DNA from: a halophilic archaeon J07HX64
GTDB lineage: Archaea; Halobacteriota; Halobacteria; Halobacteriales; Haloarculaceae
Direction: 5' to 3'
Length of the DNA: 17,981 bases
Assembly: GCA_000416085.1 (NCBI GenBank)
Contig: KE356579.1
Coordinates: 648,667 to 666,647 of the forward strand
Shown here: positions 1 through 6,900 of the stretch, piece after piece
How the letters are laid out: each line of letters opens with the position of its first letter
How positions within the stretch are numbered: the first letter of the stretch is position 1
The notes under the pieces: model-generated
What the model was told of the DNA's origin: nothing
The model's input: the letters and a program-made list of their open reading frames with translations, nothing else
The model's database searches: none
Position numbers and translations under genes: made by a program

Positions 1-387
1 CGACGGACCGAACGTGTTCCGCGAGGAGTTCGAGGTCGACCTCGACGACCTGCGGGCGGTGGCCGAGACGAGGGTCGACCGGTGTTGCAGCGACTCTACC
101 TCGACGAGCACGCGACGCCGAACCTGCTCCGCGCCGCAGAGGAGCGCGGATTCGAGGTGATCACTACCAGCGGTGACGTGGATGTGCGCCTCGCGGTGGA
201 TGCCACGGCTACCGCTGTTGAGAACACGATCGACGTGCTCGTGCTCGTCTCCCGGGACGCGGATTTCAAGCCCGCACTGGAGCGGGCGGCCACCCGCGGC
301 GTGCGGACAGTCGCGATCGCGCCGGGGTCGTACGGGCGCTCCGACGCACTCCGCAACGCCGCACACGACGCCCGTACCCTCGAGTGA
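1..387 (+). pseudogene. NYN-domain (PIN-like, LabA/DUF88-type) predicted RNase, 5' partial, apparent frameshift
   Basis: The piece from 82 reads RLYLDEHATPNLLRAAEERG, then TSGDVDVRLAVDA, then SRDADFKPALE and GRSDALRNAA. These are the core and C-terminal strands of archaeal NYN-domain proteins, single-domain putative RNases of about 150-160 residues. The missing N-terminal part is present upstream in a different frame: bases 2-79 read DGPNVFREEFEVDL followed by DDLRAVAE, including the first metal-binding Asp of the fold. The two frames join if one base is added at about 78-83 (GACCGGTGTT becoming GACCGGGTGTT, reading VDRVLQRLYL). The gene is therefore either broken or carries a single-base error. 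GTG at 82 is the only start left for the downstream frame but would remove the catalytic Asp, so I do not regard it as the native start. The true N-terminus lies outside the window. Family call is confident; whether the lesion is real is unknown. Confidence 0.8.
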
Positions 388-454
388 CAGTTACCGTCGG
401 TGCAGGCGGTGACTGAATAGAAAACTGTTTGACTTGCGCGAGCGACACTCCGGT

Positions 455-1528
455 ATGGACTCACGCATCCAAGAACACGCTGAGATAATCGCAGACCACT
501 CTGTCGACCTGCAGGCCGGGGACAACGTCATCATCCGCGCGCCGCCGGCCGCCGAGGACCTCGTCGTGGCACTCCACGAGGTGCTCGGTGAGCGAGGGGC
601 GAACCCGCTGACGATGAGCACGAACGCCCGGTTCAGTCGGGCGTACCTGCGCGCCGCCGACGAGTTCGAGACGCCCGAACACCACCTCGCACTCGTTGAG
701 GAGACCGATGTCTACATCGCGATTCGGGCAGACGCGAATGTCACCGAAACAAGCGATGTGGACCCAAAGACCAGCGCCGCTCAGGCGCAGGCCCACCAGC
801 CGATCCTCGGAGAACGACTCTCCAAGCGCTGGTGTCTCAGCCAGTTCCCCGCGCCGGCGAACGCACAACTCGCGGAGATGAGCACCGAGGCCTACGCCGA
901 GTTTGTCTACGACGCGGTCATCAAAGACTGGGATGCCGTGCGCGAACACCAGGCACAGATGGTCGAGATCCTCGACCCGGCCGAGGAGGTGCGCATCGTC
1001 TCCGGTGACACAACCGATGTCCGGATGCGCGTCGGGGGTAACCCCACCCTGAACGACTACGGCGAGAAGAACCTCCCCGGCGGCGAGGTGTTCACCGCAC
1101 CCATCGTCGACAGTGTCGAGGGCGAGGTGCTGTTCGACAAGCCGCTGTACCACCAGGGCCGGGAGGTGACCGGTGTCTTCCTCCGTTTCGAGGACGGCGC
1201 GGTGGTCGAACACAGCGCCGAAAAAAACGAGGACGTGCTGACCGAGGTGCTCGACACCGACGCCGGCGCGCGTTACCTCGGTGAACTCGGTATCGGCATG
1301 AACCGTGACATCGACCGGTTCACCTACAACATGCTGTTTGACGAGAAGATGGGCGACACCGTCCACATGGCGGTTGGCCGGGCCTACGAGGACACCGTCG
1401 GCGAGGCGAACGAGCGCAACGAGAGCGCTGTTCACGTCGATATGATCGTCGATATGAGCGAGGACTCGTTCATCGAGGTGGACGGCGAGCGTGTCCAGGA
1501 GGACGGCCGGTTCATCTTCGAGGAGTAA
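455..1528 (+). CDS. Aminopeptidase, M29 family (AmpS/PepS/thermophilic aminopeptidase type)
   Basis: 357-residue cytoplasmic metallo-aminopeptidase that removes N-terminal residues from peptides. Expected M29 ligand positions are all visible: E211 in GGEVFTAP, E277 in YLGELGIGMN, H304 in DTVHMAVGRAY, Y311, and H327/D329 in HVDMIVDM. The N-terminal half contains the family phrase LQAGDNVIIRAPPAAEDLV. Length is slightly under the usual 360-410 for bacterial members but normal for haloarchaea. I chose ATG 455 because the protein aligns naturally from MDSRIQEHAEI; an in-frame TTG at 434 would add only a non-conserved heptapeptide. A TATA-like AATAGAAAAC lies near 416-425. The gene ends in an oligo-T stretch and is followed by a methyltransferase in the same direction, probably a separate unit. 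Confidence 0.9.
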   Translation: MDSRIQEHAEIIADHSVDLQAGDNVIIRAPPAAEDLVVALHEVLGERGANPLTMSTNARFSRAYLRAADEFETPEHHLALVEETDVYIAIRADANVTETSDVDPKTSAAQAQAHQPILGERLSKRWCLSQFPAPANAQLAEMSTEAYAEFVYDAVIKDWDAVREHQAQMVEILDPAEEVRIVSGDTTDVRMRVGGNPTLNDYGEKNLPGGEVFTAPIVDSVEGEVLFDKPLYHQGREVTGVFLRFEDGAVVEHSAEKNEDVLTEVLDTDAGARYLGELGIGMNRDIDRFTYNMLFDEKMGDTVHMAVGRAYEDTVGEANERNESAVHVDMIVDMSEDSFIEVDGERVQEDGRFIFEE

Positions 1529-1541
1529 CGGCGGGAGACAC

Positions 1542-1554
1542 GAGTTTTTTACTC
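1542..1554 (+). terminator. Oligo-T terminator of the aminopeptidase gene, possibly doubling as next promoter
   Basis: A run of six T (1545-1550) sits 14 bases after the aminopeptidase stop and is framed by GAGT and ACTC. Oligo-T runs terminate archaeal transcription. The same T-rich block ends 24 bases before the ATG of the next gene, where a TATA box for a leaderless message is expected, so it may serve both purposes. Confidence 0.45.
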
Positions 1555-1573
1555 AGTAGCCGTTAGCCGGTGT

Positions 1574-2371
1574 ATGCGCCGGTTCAGCGAGGAGTACCTG
1601 TCGGAGACGCGGACGGGGATGTGGGGGGACCGCGACGCGCTGTCCGGGTTGGCGCTTGCCACCCGCGAGCGGGTGCTCGATGTCGGTGCCGGCACGGGCG
1701 AGTTCACCCGGGTGTTGCGCGAGGAGGTGAGCGGTGGTGACCCTGGGGCACTGGTCACCGCCGTCGACGCGGACCCGGACCTGCTTGGGGCAGTATCACC
1801 GCCGCGGCTGCTCGGTGACGCCACGCGACTGCCGGTGCAGGCGAACACGGTCGACCTCGCGGTCTGTCAGGCGCTGCTCGTGAACCTCGACGACCCGGCG
1901 CGGGCGCTCGAGGAACTGGCCCGTGTCTCGACAGACCGCGTCGCCGTGGTCGAACCGGACAACAGCGCGGTCACCGTCGAGTCGACCGTCGGTGACGAGA
2001 CTGCGCTCGCACGGCGCGCCCGAGGGCTGTACATCAGGGGGAGCACCGTCAACCCGGCGCTCGGATCGGCCCGTGACCTGTTCGAGCAGGCCGAACTCGC
2101 GGCGGTCACCGTCCGGCGACACAACCACGTTCGGACAGTCGAACCGCCGTACTCGGAGCAAGCACTGGAGAGCGCCCGGCGAAAAGCTAGCGGTGCGGGC
2201 ATCGAAACCGACCGGGAGACACTGCTCGCCGCCGGTCTCAACCCCGAGGCGTTCGACCACCTCCGGGGAGAGTGGCGGGCGATGGGCCGACAGGTGGTCG
2301 AACAGATGGCAGACAGCGAGTACCGCCGCCGCGAGACTGTCCCGTTCTACGTCACCGCCGGGCGCGTCTGA
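1574..2371 (+). CDS. Class I SAM-dependent methyltransferase, substrate unknown
   Basis: 265 residues with a Rossmann-fold methyltransferase core. Motif I is VLDVGAGTGEF at 34-44, the acidic end of strand 2 is VTAVDAD at 61-67, the adenine-contact region is GDATRLP at 81-87, and motif IV is DLAVCQALLVNLDDP at 94-108. Beyond about residue 135 there is a helical C-terminal segment (ARDLFEQAELAAVTVRRHNH) typical of small-molecule methyltransferases of the UbiE/BioC type. The substrate cannot be read from the sequence. ATG 1574 is the first start and is preceded by a TATA-like T-run at the right distance for a leaderless mRNA. A Trm112-like activator is encoded 1.5 kb downstream; whether it partners this enzyme is only a guess. 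Confidence 0.85.
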   Translation: MRRFSEEYLSETRTGMWGDRDALSGLALATRERVLDVGAGTGEFTRVLREEVSGGDPGALVTAVDADPDLLGAVSPPRLLGDATRLPVQANTVDLAVCQALLVNLDDPARALEELARVSTDRVAVVEPDNSAVTVESTVGDETALARRARGLYIRGSTVNPALGSARDLFEQAELAAVTVRRHNHVRTVEPPYSEQALESARRKASGAGIETDRETLLAAGLNPEAFDHLRGEWRAMGRQVVEQMADSEYRRRETVPFYVTAGRV

Positions 2372-2728
2372 CCTGACCCGCCGGATGTCTCGAACAGCGC
2401 CCGTATGTCGAGTACGTTGACCTCACTGTTAGCGAAACTACTCTTATGATTGCCGTCACCGTCGAGATCCTTCGGCGGACTCTCACCGCCCGGGACCGAC
2501 GGCAACCCGAACTGCGGTAGGTCATCGTCCCGGGTCGACCGTGGTGTGAGTTGACCCCTTTTTGTTGCTGACCGATAGCTCTCTGACCGGTTGTGCAGAA
2601 CTCGCCGATAACTGGCAGCTTCTCGCACGTCTCCTTTGCCCCCGCCCAGGGGACTCGCTGTACACAGCACGTGGAGCATCCGGTGGGATAGTCCGTAGAT
2701 ACTTTACGCGGGCCGAGGTACGGGAGGT
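2372..2728. other. Intergenic spacer with gene relic and asparaginase promoter
   Basis: 357 bases between the methyltransferase and the asparaginase without an intact gene. It contains the dockerin-like relic (2380-2529, minus) and, near its right end, a TATA-like GATACTTTAC at about 2696-2705, some 27 bases before the downstream ATG. A short T-run (2559-2563) may be a weak terminator. Nothing else was recognised between 2530 and 2695. Confidence 0.5.
2380..2529 (-). pseudogene. Degenerate dockerin-like calcium-binding fragment (3' relic of a secreted-protein gene)
   Basis: Read on the minus strand, this stretch gives FGLPSVPGGESPPKDLDGDG, then NHKSSFANSEVNV, then LDIRALFETSG. That matches the C-terminal dockerin-type module of many haloarchaeal extracellular proteins, whose pattern is PPxDxDGDGxYEDVNGNGxVxxxDVxALFE. 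The first loop DLDGDG is intact, but the second calcium loop, normally DVNGNG, has become FANSEV and lacks its leading Asp. The reading frame stays open upstream to about 2679 without recognisable protein and has no convincing start, so this looks like the stranded tail of a lost gene. Confidence 0.55.
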
Positions 2729-3586
2729 ATGCGTGTTATCGTCCACGGCGGTGCGGGCGGGACGGCGGAGGAACCGGCGGTCAGACAGCACGAATTGGGG
2801 GCGGCCGCGGCGGCGGGCACAGACACCCAGGACCCGGTTGATGCGGCGGTGACGGCGGCCGCCGAACTCGAGTCCGCGCCGCGGTTCAACGCCGGCGTCG
2901 GGAGCGCAGTCCAGAGTGACGGCCGGATACGGACCGACGCGGGGCTGATGGTCGACAACGGGACAACCGGCGCGGCCTGCTCGATGGCCGGTGTCGAACA
3001 CGCCGCCGAGGTCGCCCGCGTCGTCGCCAGTGAGACACCGCACGTCCTCCTCGCGGGCGAGCGTGCAACGGACCTCGCGGCCGCCTCCGGCGTGGCGACC
3101 GACAGTGACCTCTGGACCGACCGCACGCGGGAGCGGTGGGCCGACCTCGACGCCCCGGACGGTGATATGCGCGACCACCTCGGCTGGGTGCGCGAACAGT
3201 TCGGCGGTGCCGATACCATCGGTGCGGTTGCCACCGACGGCGAGACAGTTGCGACGGTCACCTCGACCGGGGGCCGGTGGTGTGCACTCGCCGGCCGTGT
3301 CGGTGACGTCCCGCAGGTCGGTGCGGGGTTCTACGCCGCGGACGGTGTGGCCGCGAGCGCGACCGGTGCCGGCGAGGCGATCGCCCGGTTCGGCCTCGCA
3401 CGCCGGGCGGTGGACCTCGTCGGTGACCTGCCGCCCCAGCTCGCGGCTGACCGTGCGATGGATGAGTTCGGGCGCGCGACCGACGAACAGGCCGGTCTCA
3501 TACTGCTCGACACCGCTGGACAGACTGGGAGCACGTACAACTCCGAGGAGATGCTGACGGCGGTCCGGGGGGACCCTACCGGCTGA
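2729..3586 (+). CDS. Isoaspartyl peptidase / L-asparaginase, Ntn-hydrolase family T2
   Basis: 285-residue precursor of a self-cleaving Ntn hydrolase that acts on beta-aspartyl dipeptides and asparagine. It starts with the family hallmark VIVHGGAGG, followed by DAAVTAAAELE and RFNAGVGSAV. The autocleavage site is G-A-D-T-I-G-A-V with T163 as the predicted catalytic N-terminal threonine of the small subunit. TSTGG and GRVGDVPQVGAGFYA follow, the latter forming the substrate-binding loop. The linker before the cleavage site is short, as in archaeal and plant-type enzymes. ATG 2729 is chosen because HGGAGG must lie close to the N-terminus. The role is probably repair or turnover of isoaspartyl peptides; asparagine catabolism is possible. 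Confidence 0.9.
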   Translation: MRVIVHGGAGGTAEEPAVRQHELGAAAAAGTDTQDPVDAAVTAAAELESAPRFNAGVGSAVQSDGRIRTDAGLMVDNGTTGAACSMAGVEHAAEVARVVASETPHVLLAGERATDLAAASGVATDSDLWTDRTRERWADLDAPDGDMRDHLGWVREQFGGADTIGAVATDGETVATVTSTGGRWCALAGRVGDVPQVGAGFYAADGVAASATGAGEAIARFGLARRAVDLVGDLPPQLAADRAMDEFGRATDEQAGLILLDTAGQTGSTYNSEEMLTAVRGDPTG

Positions 3587-3689
3587 CACCGGTGGGCACA
3601 CTCCGCCAGAGCGGTGATGGTCCGGCGTGTGGCGGACTCACCGCTCGACAGGCGATCTGTCGGTCCCGGGTGGTCTACACTCGTCGAAT

Positions 3690-3887
3690 TCAGGCGGCGG
3701 CCTCCTCGTCGCGCATGTCCGGCGGGAGCAGGTTCGGGATGCTGTCCTCGATGGGGTATGTCGTGTCACACTCGGTGCAGGTGAGTGTCCCGGTCACGAT
3801 CTCCTCGCCCTCGCGTTGCTCCACCGCGAGTTCGAGGTCGTCGTTGTCGAGCGGACAGCACAGAATCTCCATCAGGTCCTCGTCCAT
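3690..3887 (-). CDS. Trm112-like small zinc-ribbon protein (methyltransferase activator)
   Basis: 65 residues, beginning MDEDLMEILCCPLDNDDLEL and ending with TCTEC, then YPIEDSIPNLLPPDMRDEE. The latter is the signature of the Trm112/UPF0434 family, small partners that stabilise and activate SAM methyltransferases for tRNA and release factors. C37/C40 form a CxxC knuckle; the first knuckle is reduced to C10-C11-P with D14 where a second Cys would sit. ATG 3887 is the only start giving a family-sized product; the upstream in-frame extension (to 4037) is antisense to the dehydrogenase. A TATA-like CACTTTGC lies about 27 bases upstream. It is divergent from the alcohol dehydrogenase. Confidence 0.87.
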   Translation of the reverse strand: MDEDLMEILCCPLDNDDLELAVEQREGEEIVTGTLTCTECDTTYPIEDSIPNLLPPDMRDEEAAA

Positions 3888-3978
3888 ACCCCCCACGACG
3901 GCCGGGCGGGGCAAAGTGCTTGCGCTCGACGGGCAGTTGCGACAGGAGTTTAGTGTCCGCGCCGGGAACCCCAGAGCG

Positions 3979-5037
3979 ATGCGTGCAGCCATCCTCCGCG
4001 AGTACGGCGAACCGCTCGAGGTGAGAGAGCTCCCCACACCGGAACCGGCGCCGGACGGTGCGGTCGTGGCTGTCGAGGCCTGCGGGCTGTGTCGGAGTGA
4101 CTGGCACGCCTGGCAGGGTCACGGCGAGTGGAACGACGACCGGGTGCCACGCGGGCAGGTGCTCGGCCACGAACCCGCCGGAACGGTGCTCGTTGTCGGC
4201 CCCGACGTCGACCGGGTCGCCGAGGGCGACCGGGTGGTCGTCCCGTTCTCGCTGGGCGACGGGACCTGCCACAACTGCCGGTCGGGCCACGGGAACGTCT
4301 GCTCGAACGGGCTGGCGCTGGGGTTCGAGCCGGCGGCCCCCGGCGCGTTCGCCGAGCAGGTTGCCGTTCCGGCAGCCGACCACAACCTCGTCGCGCTTCC
4401 GGAGACGCTCACAGCGCGCGATGCGGCTGTGCTCGGCTGCCGGTATATGACCGCCTACCACGCCCTCGTCGACCGCGCCGGTCTCGACGGCGGTGACTGG
4501 CTCGCGGTCCACGGCTGTGGCGGTGTCGGACTCTCGGCGGTCCAGTTGGGTACGGCCCTCGGTGCGCGTGTGCTCGCGGTCGACCCCGACGAGGTTGCCC
4601 GCGAGCGGGCGCGGTCGCTCGGTGCGTCTGCGACTATCGACCCCGGGAACACGGACCCCGTCGCGGCGATACAGGCCCGGACCGGCGGCGGCGCCGACAT
4701 CTCGGTCGACGCACTCGGCATCGCCGAGACGTGTCGCAACTCGGTCAGGTGTCTCCGCGAACGTGGCACCCACGCACAGGTCGGTCTGACGACGGACCGA
4801 GAGCGTGGCGAGGTCCCGCTCCCGACCGACTGGATGACCCGCTGGGAGATTACCTTCGTCGGCTCCCGCGGAATGCCACCGGTGGGCTACGACGACCTGT
4901 TCGACCTCGTCACGGCGACCGGCATCGACCCCGGTGGCCTCGTTGCCCGGGAGCTCTCACTCGACGCGGTTTCGGACCGACTCGCCGCGATGAGCGGGTT
5001 CGACACCGACGGTGTCGAGGTGCTCACCGGTATCTGA
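3979..5037 (+). CDS. Zinc-dependent alcohol dehydrogenase, medium-chain (MDR) family
   Basis: 352-residue NAD(P)-dependent oxidoreductase with a GroES-like N-terminal domain and a Rossmann domain. Catalytic zinc ligands are C38 (CGLCRSD), H64 with E65 (GHE) and C154 (LGCRYMTAYHAL). The structural zinc lobe is DGTCHNCRSGHGNVC, where the first of the usual four Cys positions is Asp94, leaving C97, C100 and C108; three-Cys lobes occur elsewhere in this family. The nucleotide-binding loop is GCGGVG at 179-184. ATG 3979 is chosen for the typical MRAAILREYGEPLEV start and for a TATA-like GTTTAG about 27 bases upstream; the open frame back to 3592 overlaps the Trm112 gene and is not protein-like. 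The alcohol or aldehyde substrate cannot be inferred. Confidence 0.9.
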   Translation: MRAAILREYGEPLEVRELPTPEPAPDGAVVAVEACGLCRSDWHAWQGHGEWNDDRVPRGQVLGHEPAGTVLVVGPDVDRVAEGDRVVVPFSLGDGTCHNCRSGHGNVCSNGLALGFEPAAPGAFAEQVAVPAADHNLVALPETLTARDAAVLGCRYMTAYHALVDRAGLDGGDWLAVHGCGGVGLSAVQLGTALGARVLAVDPDEVARERARSLGASATIDPGNTDPVAAIQARTGGGADISVDALGIAETCRNSVRCLRERGTHAQVGLTTDRERGEVPLPTDWMTRWEITFVGSRGMPPVGYDDLFDLVTATGIDPGGLVARELSLDAVSDRLAAMSGFDTDGVEVLTGI

Positions 5038-5143
5038 CTGCGCTCACCTGGAACTGTCCGGTGCTGTCGACCTGCTCACGGGCATCCGACCGTGCTGACC
5101 TGGCACTGTCGGCCTGTGTTCTAATCCACAGAGCCTCCCCCGG

Positions 5144-6091
5144 TCAGTCGTCGAGCCGGCTGATGTCGGCGAAGATGGCGCTCGCCGTCTCGGGACCGCC
5201 GGCACCACGGCCCGAGTGAAACAGTGGCCCGGCGTTGGTCGTCTCGAACTGGACGATGTTGCGGGTACCGGAGACGGCCATCGCGCCGTTCTCGGGGACG
5301 AGTCGCGGCGCGACACGGACCTCGCCGTCTCGGACCTCGCCGACGAGCCGGATGGTGCGGCTGTCCTCGCCGGCGAGTTCGAGCGCGTTCGCCGGGAGCC
5401 CGCGGATACCCTCGACAGTCGCGTCCGCGAGTGTGTACTCCCGGTCCCCGGCGAGCACGTTGGCGACGATGACACACTTCAGCGCGGCGTCGGTGCCCTC
5501 GACATCGAACGCCGGGTCGGACTCGGCCACCCCGAGATCCTGTGCCTCTGTGAGGACCTGCTCGTAGGCCAGTCCCTCGGCGGCCATCCGCGAGAGGATG
5601 AAGTTCGCCGTCCCGTTCAGCACCCCACGAACAGCGGTTATCTGGTCCGGACCGATATCCTCGATTGTCCCGAGCACGGGGATCGCACCGCCGACGGTGG
5701 CCTCGAAGCGAACTGTTCCCTCACTCTGTGCCTCGAGTGCCCGGACATCGGCGTACCGCTCGGCGACGGGACCCTTGTTCGCGAGCACGACGTGACGGTC
5801 CAGTTTGAGTGCCGCCTCGAGGTGACCGAACCCTGGTTGAGCGTCCCCGAGTGTGGTCGGTGTCGCCTCGACGAGCACGTCGTAGGCCGCCGAGAGCACC
5901 GCCTCGGGGTCCCCGTCACCGACAACACCCGTTCTCTGCTTGCGCTCCAGTGTCGTCGCAACGTCGATCCCCGACGGATCGACAACGGAGCTTCCCGAGT
6001 CTGCGAGCCCTGTCACGGTGTGGCCGTACTCGCCTGCCAGTTCCGCCACCGCAGAGCCAACTGCCCCGGCCCCGACGACGCCGATGTTCAT
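5144..6091 (-). CDS. hom: Homoserine dehydrogenase
   Basis: 315 residues; reduces aspartate semialdehyde to homoserine with NAD(P)H, the branch point to threonine and methionine. The nucleotide-binding loop is GVVGAGAVGSAV at 4-15. Catalytic K106 sits in VLANKGP. GVLNGTANFILSRM (157-170) and ESDPAFDVEGTDAALK (190-205) form the family signature with E190, D201 and K205. It lacks the C-terminal ACT domain of many bacterial enzymes, but a separate ACT protein is encoded immediately upstream with an ATGA overlap (6088-6091), so expression is translationally coupled and the ACT protein probably supplies allosteric control. It is the last gene of a four-gene minus-strand operon. Confidence 0.93.
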   Translation of the reverse strand: MNIGVVGAGAVGSAVAELAGEYGHTVTGLADSGSSVVDPSGIDVATTLERKQRTGVVGDGDPEAVLSAAYDVLVEATPTTLGDAQPGFGHLEAALKLDRHVVLANKGPVAERYADVRALEAQSEGTVRFEATVGGAIPVLGTIEDIGPDQITAVRGVLNGTANFILSRMAAEGLAYEQVLTEAQDLGVAESDPAFDVEGTDAALKCVIVANVLAGDREYTLADATVEGIRGLPANALELAGEDSRTIRLVGEVRDGEVRVAPRLVPENGAMAVSGTRNIVQFETTNAGPLFHSGRGAGGPETASAIFADISRLDD

Positions 6092-6612
6092 GCGCTACCC
6101 CCCAGCGTGAGCGGTTCGACGAGTCGGAGCCCCCTGTTTGCTGCCAGTTCGCGCAGGTGTTCGAGCGCAACCGGGACCGTCCCGGACTCGGCGGCGAGAC
6201 GGAGTCTCGCACTCGAGGCGCCCCCGTCCGGACCCCGCACCGAGAAATCACGGACCGAGACGCCGGCGTCTGCCTGGAACCGTTCGAGCATCCCCGACAG
6301 GTCGGCGCCGACCAGGTCACCGACCAGCACCACGACGAACTCCTCACCGTAGCGCTCCTGACCGGCCTGGATGACGTTTACATCTGTCTGCCGGAGCGCG
6401 TCGACCACTGCCTCGAACTGCCCGGCTGTCGCCTCGAGGTCGACCTCGACGGGGATGTGTCCACGCGGTGTGACGTTCCCCCGCTCGTGAAAGATAGAGA
6501 GGAGATTCCCCCCCTGGCTGGCGATCGGTTCGAGCGCGCGGAGCAACTCGCCGGGTCTGTCGACCAGTTCGAGTCTGACTGTGTACGCCCGAATGTCGTC
6601 CGCATCGCTCAT
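6088..6612 (-). CDS. Double ACT-domain amino-acid-binding regulatory protein, coupled to hom
   Basis: 174 residues. A first ACT unit (about 9-85) has the ligand-face pattern VRLELVDRPGELLRALEPIA, followed by GGNLLSIFHERG. A second, more divergent unit spans about 91-170 (FVVVLVGDLVG through VSVRDFSVRG). ACT domains bind amino acids and regulate biosynthetic enzymes. Its stop overlaps the hom start in ATGA, suggesting a regulatory subunit of homoserine dehydrogenase (inference; threonine or methionine as ligand is unproven). ATG 6612 is supported by an upstream GAGGTGA and by an ATGA overlap with the preceding reading frame, although the frame is open back to 6900. Confidence 0.85.
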   Translation of the reverse strand: MSDADDIRAYTVRLELVDRPGELLRALEPIASQGGNLLSIFHERGNVTPRGHIPVEVDLEATAGQFEAVVDALRQTDVNVIQAGQERYGEEFVVVLVGDLVGADLSGMLERFQADAGVSVRDFSVRGPDGGASSARLRLAAESGTVPVALEHLRELAANRGLRLVEPLTLGGSA

Positions 6613-6900
6613 CGGGTGCTCACCTCGTGGTGTCGCGTGTGCGCTCCCATATCCGTGCGCCCTCTCGGACGGCCGAGTACAAGAATCCCGGCATTCGAGT
6701 GTGACAACCGCACTCGACTCCGGGTCGGTCTCGCCGCCCTGCACCGACCCGGTGACCCCGAGCGCGGGTCCGTCGCGTGCACCCTCCCTGACCACGACCG
6801 AGATCCGCACGGGACCGCCAGCCGGTAGCTGTTCGACGGCTTCGAGAGAGTCACGCGCGACTGTGCCCGGTGTCGGGTCGAAACCGGTAGTGTGGGTCAC
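6609..6900 (-). pseudogene. Small operon protein of unknown function, apparent frameshift
   Basis: Between the DUF429 gene and the ACT gene lies about 290 bases of coding-like sequence split over two frames. From GTG 6900 (GTGA overlap with the DUF429 stop) the protein reads VRISVVVREGARDG through GGETDPESSAVVTLE. After about 6690 the coding character moves to the next frame, GILVLGRPRGRTDMGAHTRHHEVSTR, whose stop overlaps the ACT start in ATGA. The join at about 6686-6692 reads sensibly (VTLE-AGILVLGRPRG) if one base is removed or two are added. Restored length would be 96-97 residues. I do not recognise the family. Perfect 4-base overlaps at both ends argue that one continuous gene once filled this slot. 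Confidence 0.55.

Noticed and set aside
461..1435. 324-codon minus-strand frame opposite the aminopeptidase
   Set aside because: Antisense shadow of a clear M29 gene; no family resemblance and no start signal.
2522..3601. 359-codon minus-strand frame opposite the asparaginase
   Set aside because: Shadow frame; the plus strand has all catalytic motifs of family T2.
3592..3978. Upstream in-frame extension of the alcohol dehydrogenase
   Set aside because: It is antisense to the Trm112-like gene, Ser/Arg-rich, and unlike any dehydrogenase N-terminus; the family start is at 3979.
3766..4773. 335-codon minus-strand frame opposite the alcohol dehydrogenase
   Set aside because: Shadow of the dehydrogenase; Arg-rich, patternless translation.
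5038..5143. Imperfect duplicated ACCTGGAACTGTC / ACCTGGCACTGTC in the convergent spacer
   Set aside because: Too short and too degenerate to separate from chance in GC-rich DNA; no hairpin or T-run is associated.
6613..6900. N-terminal extension of the ACT protein to 270 residues
   Set aside because: A Shine-Dalgarno GAGGTGA and an ATGA overlap support ATG 6612; the upstream sequence is better explained as a separate, frameshifted small gene.
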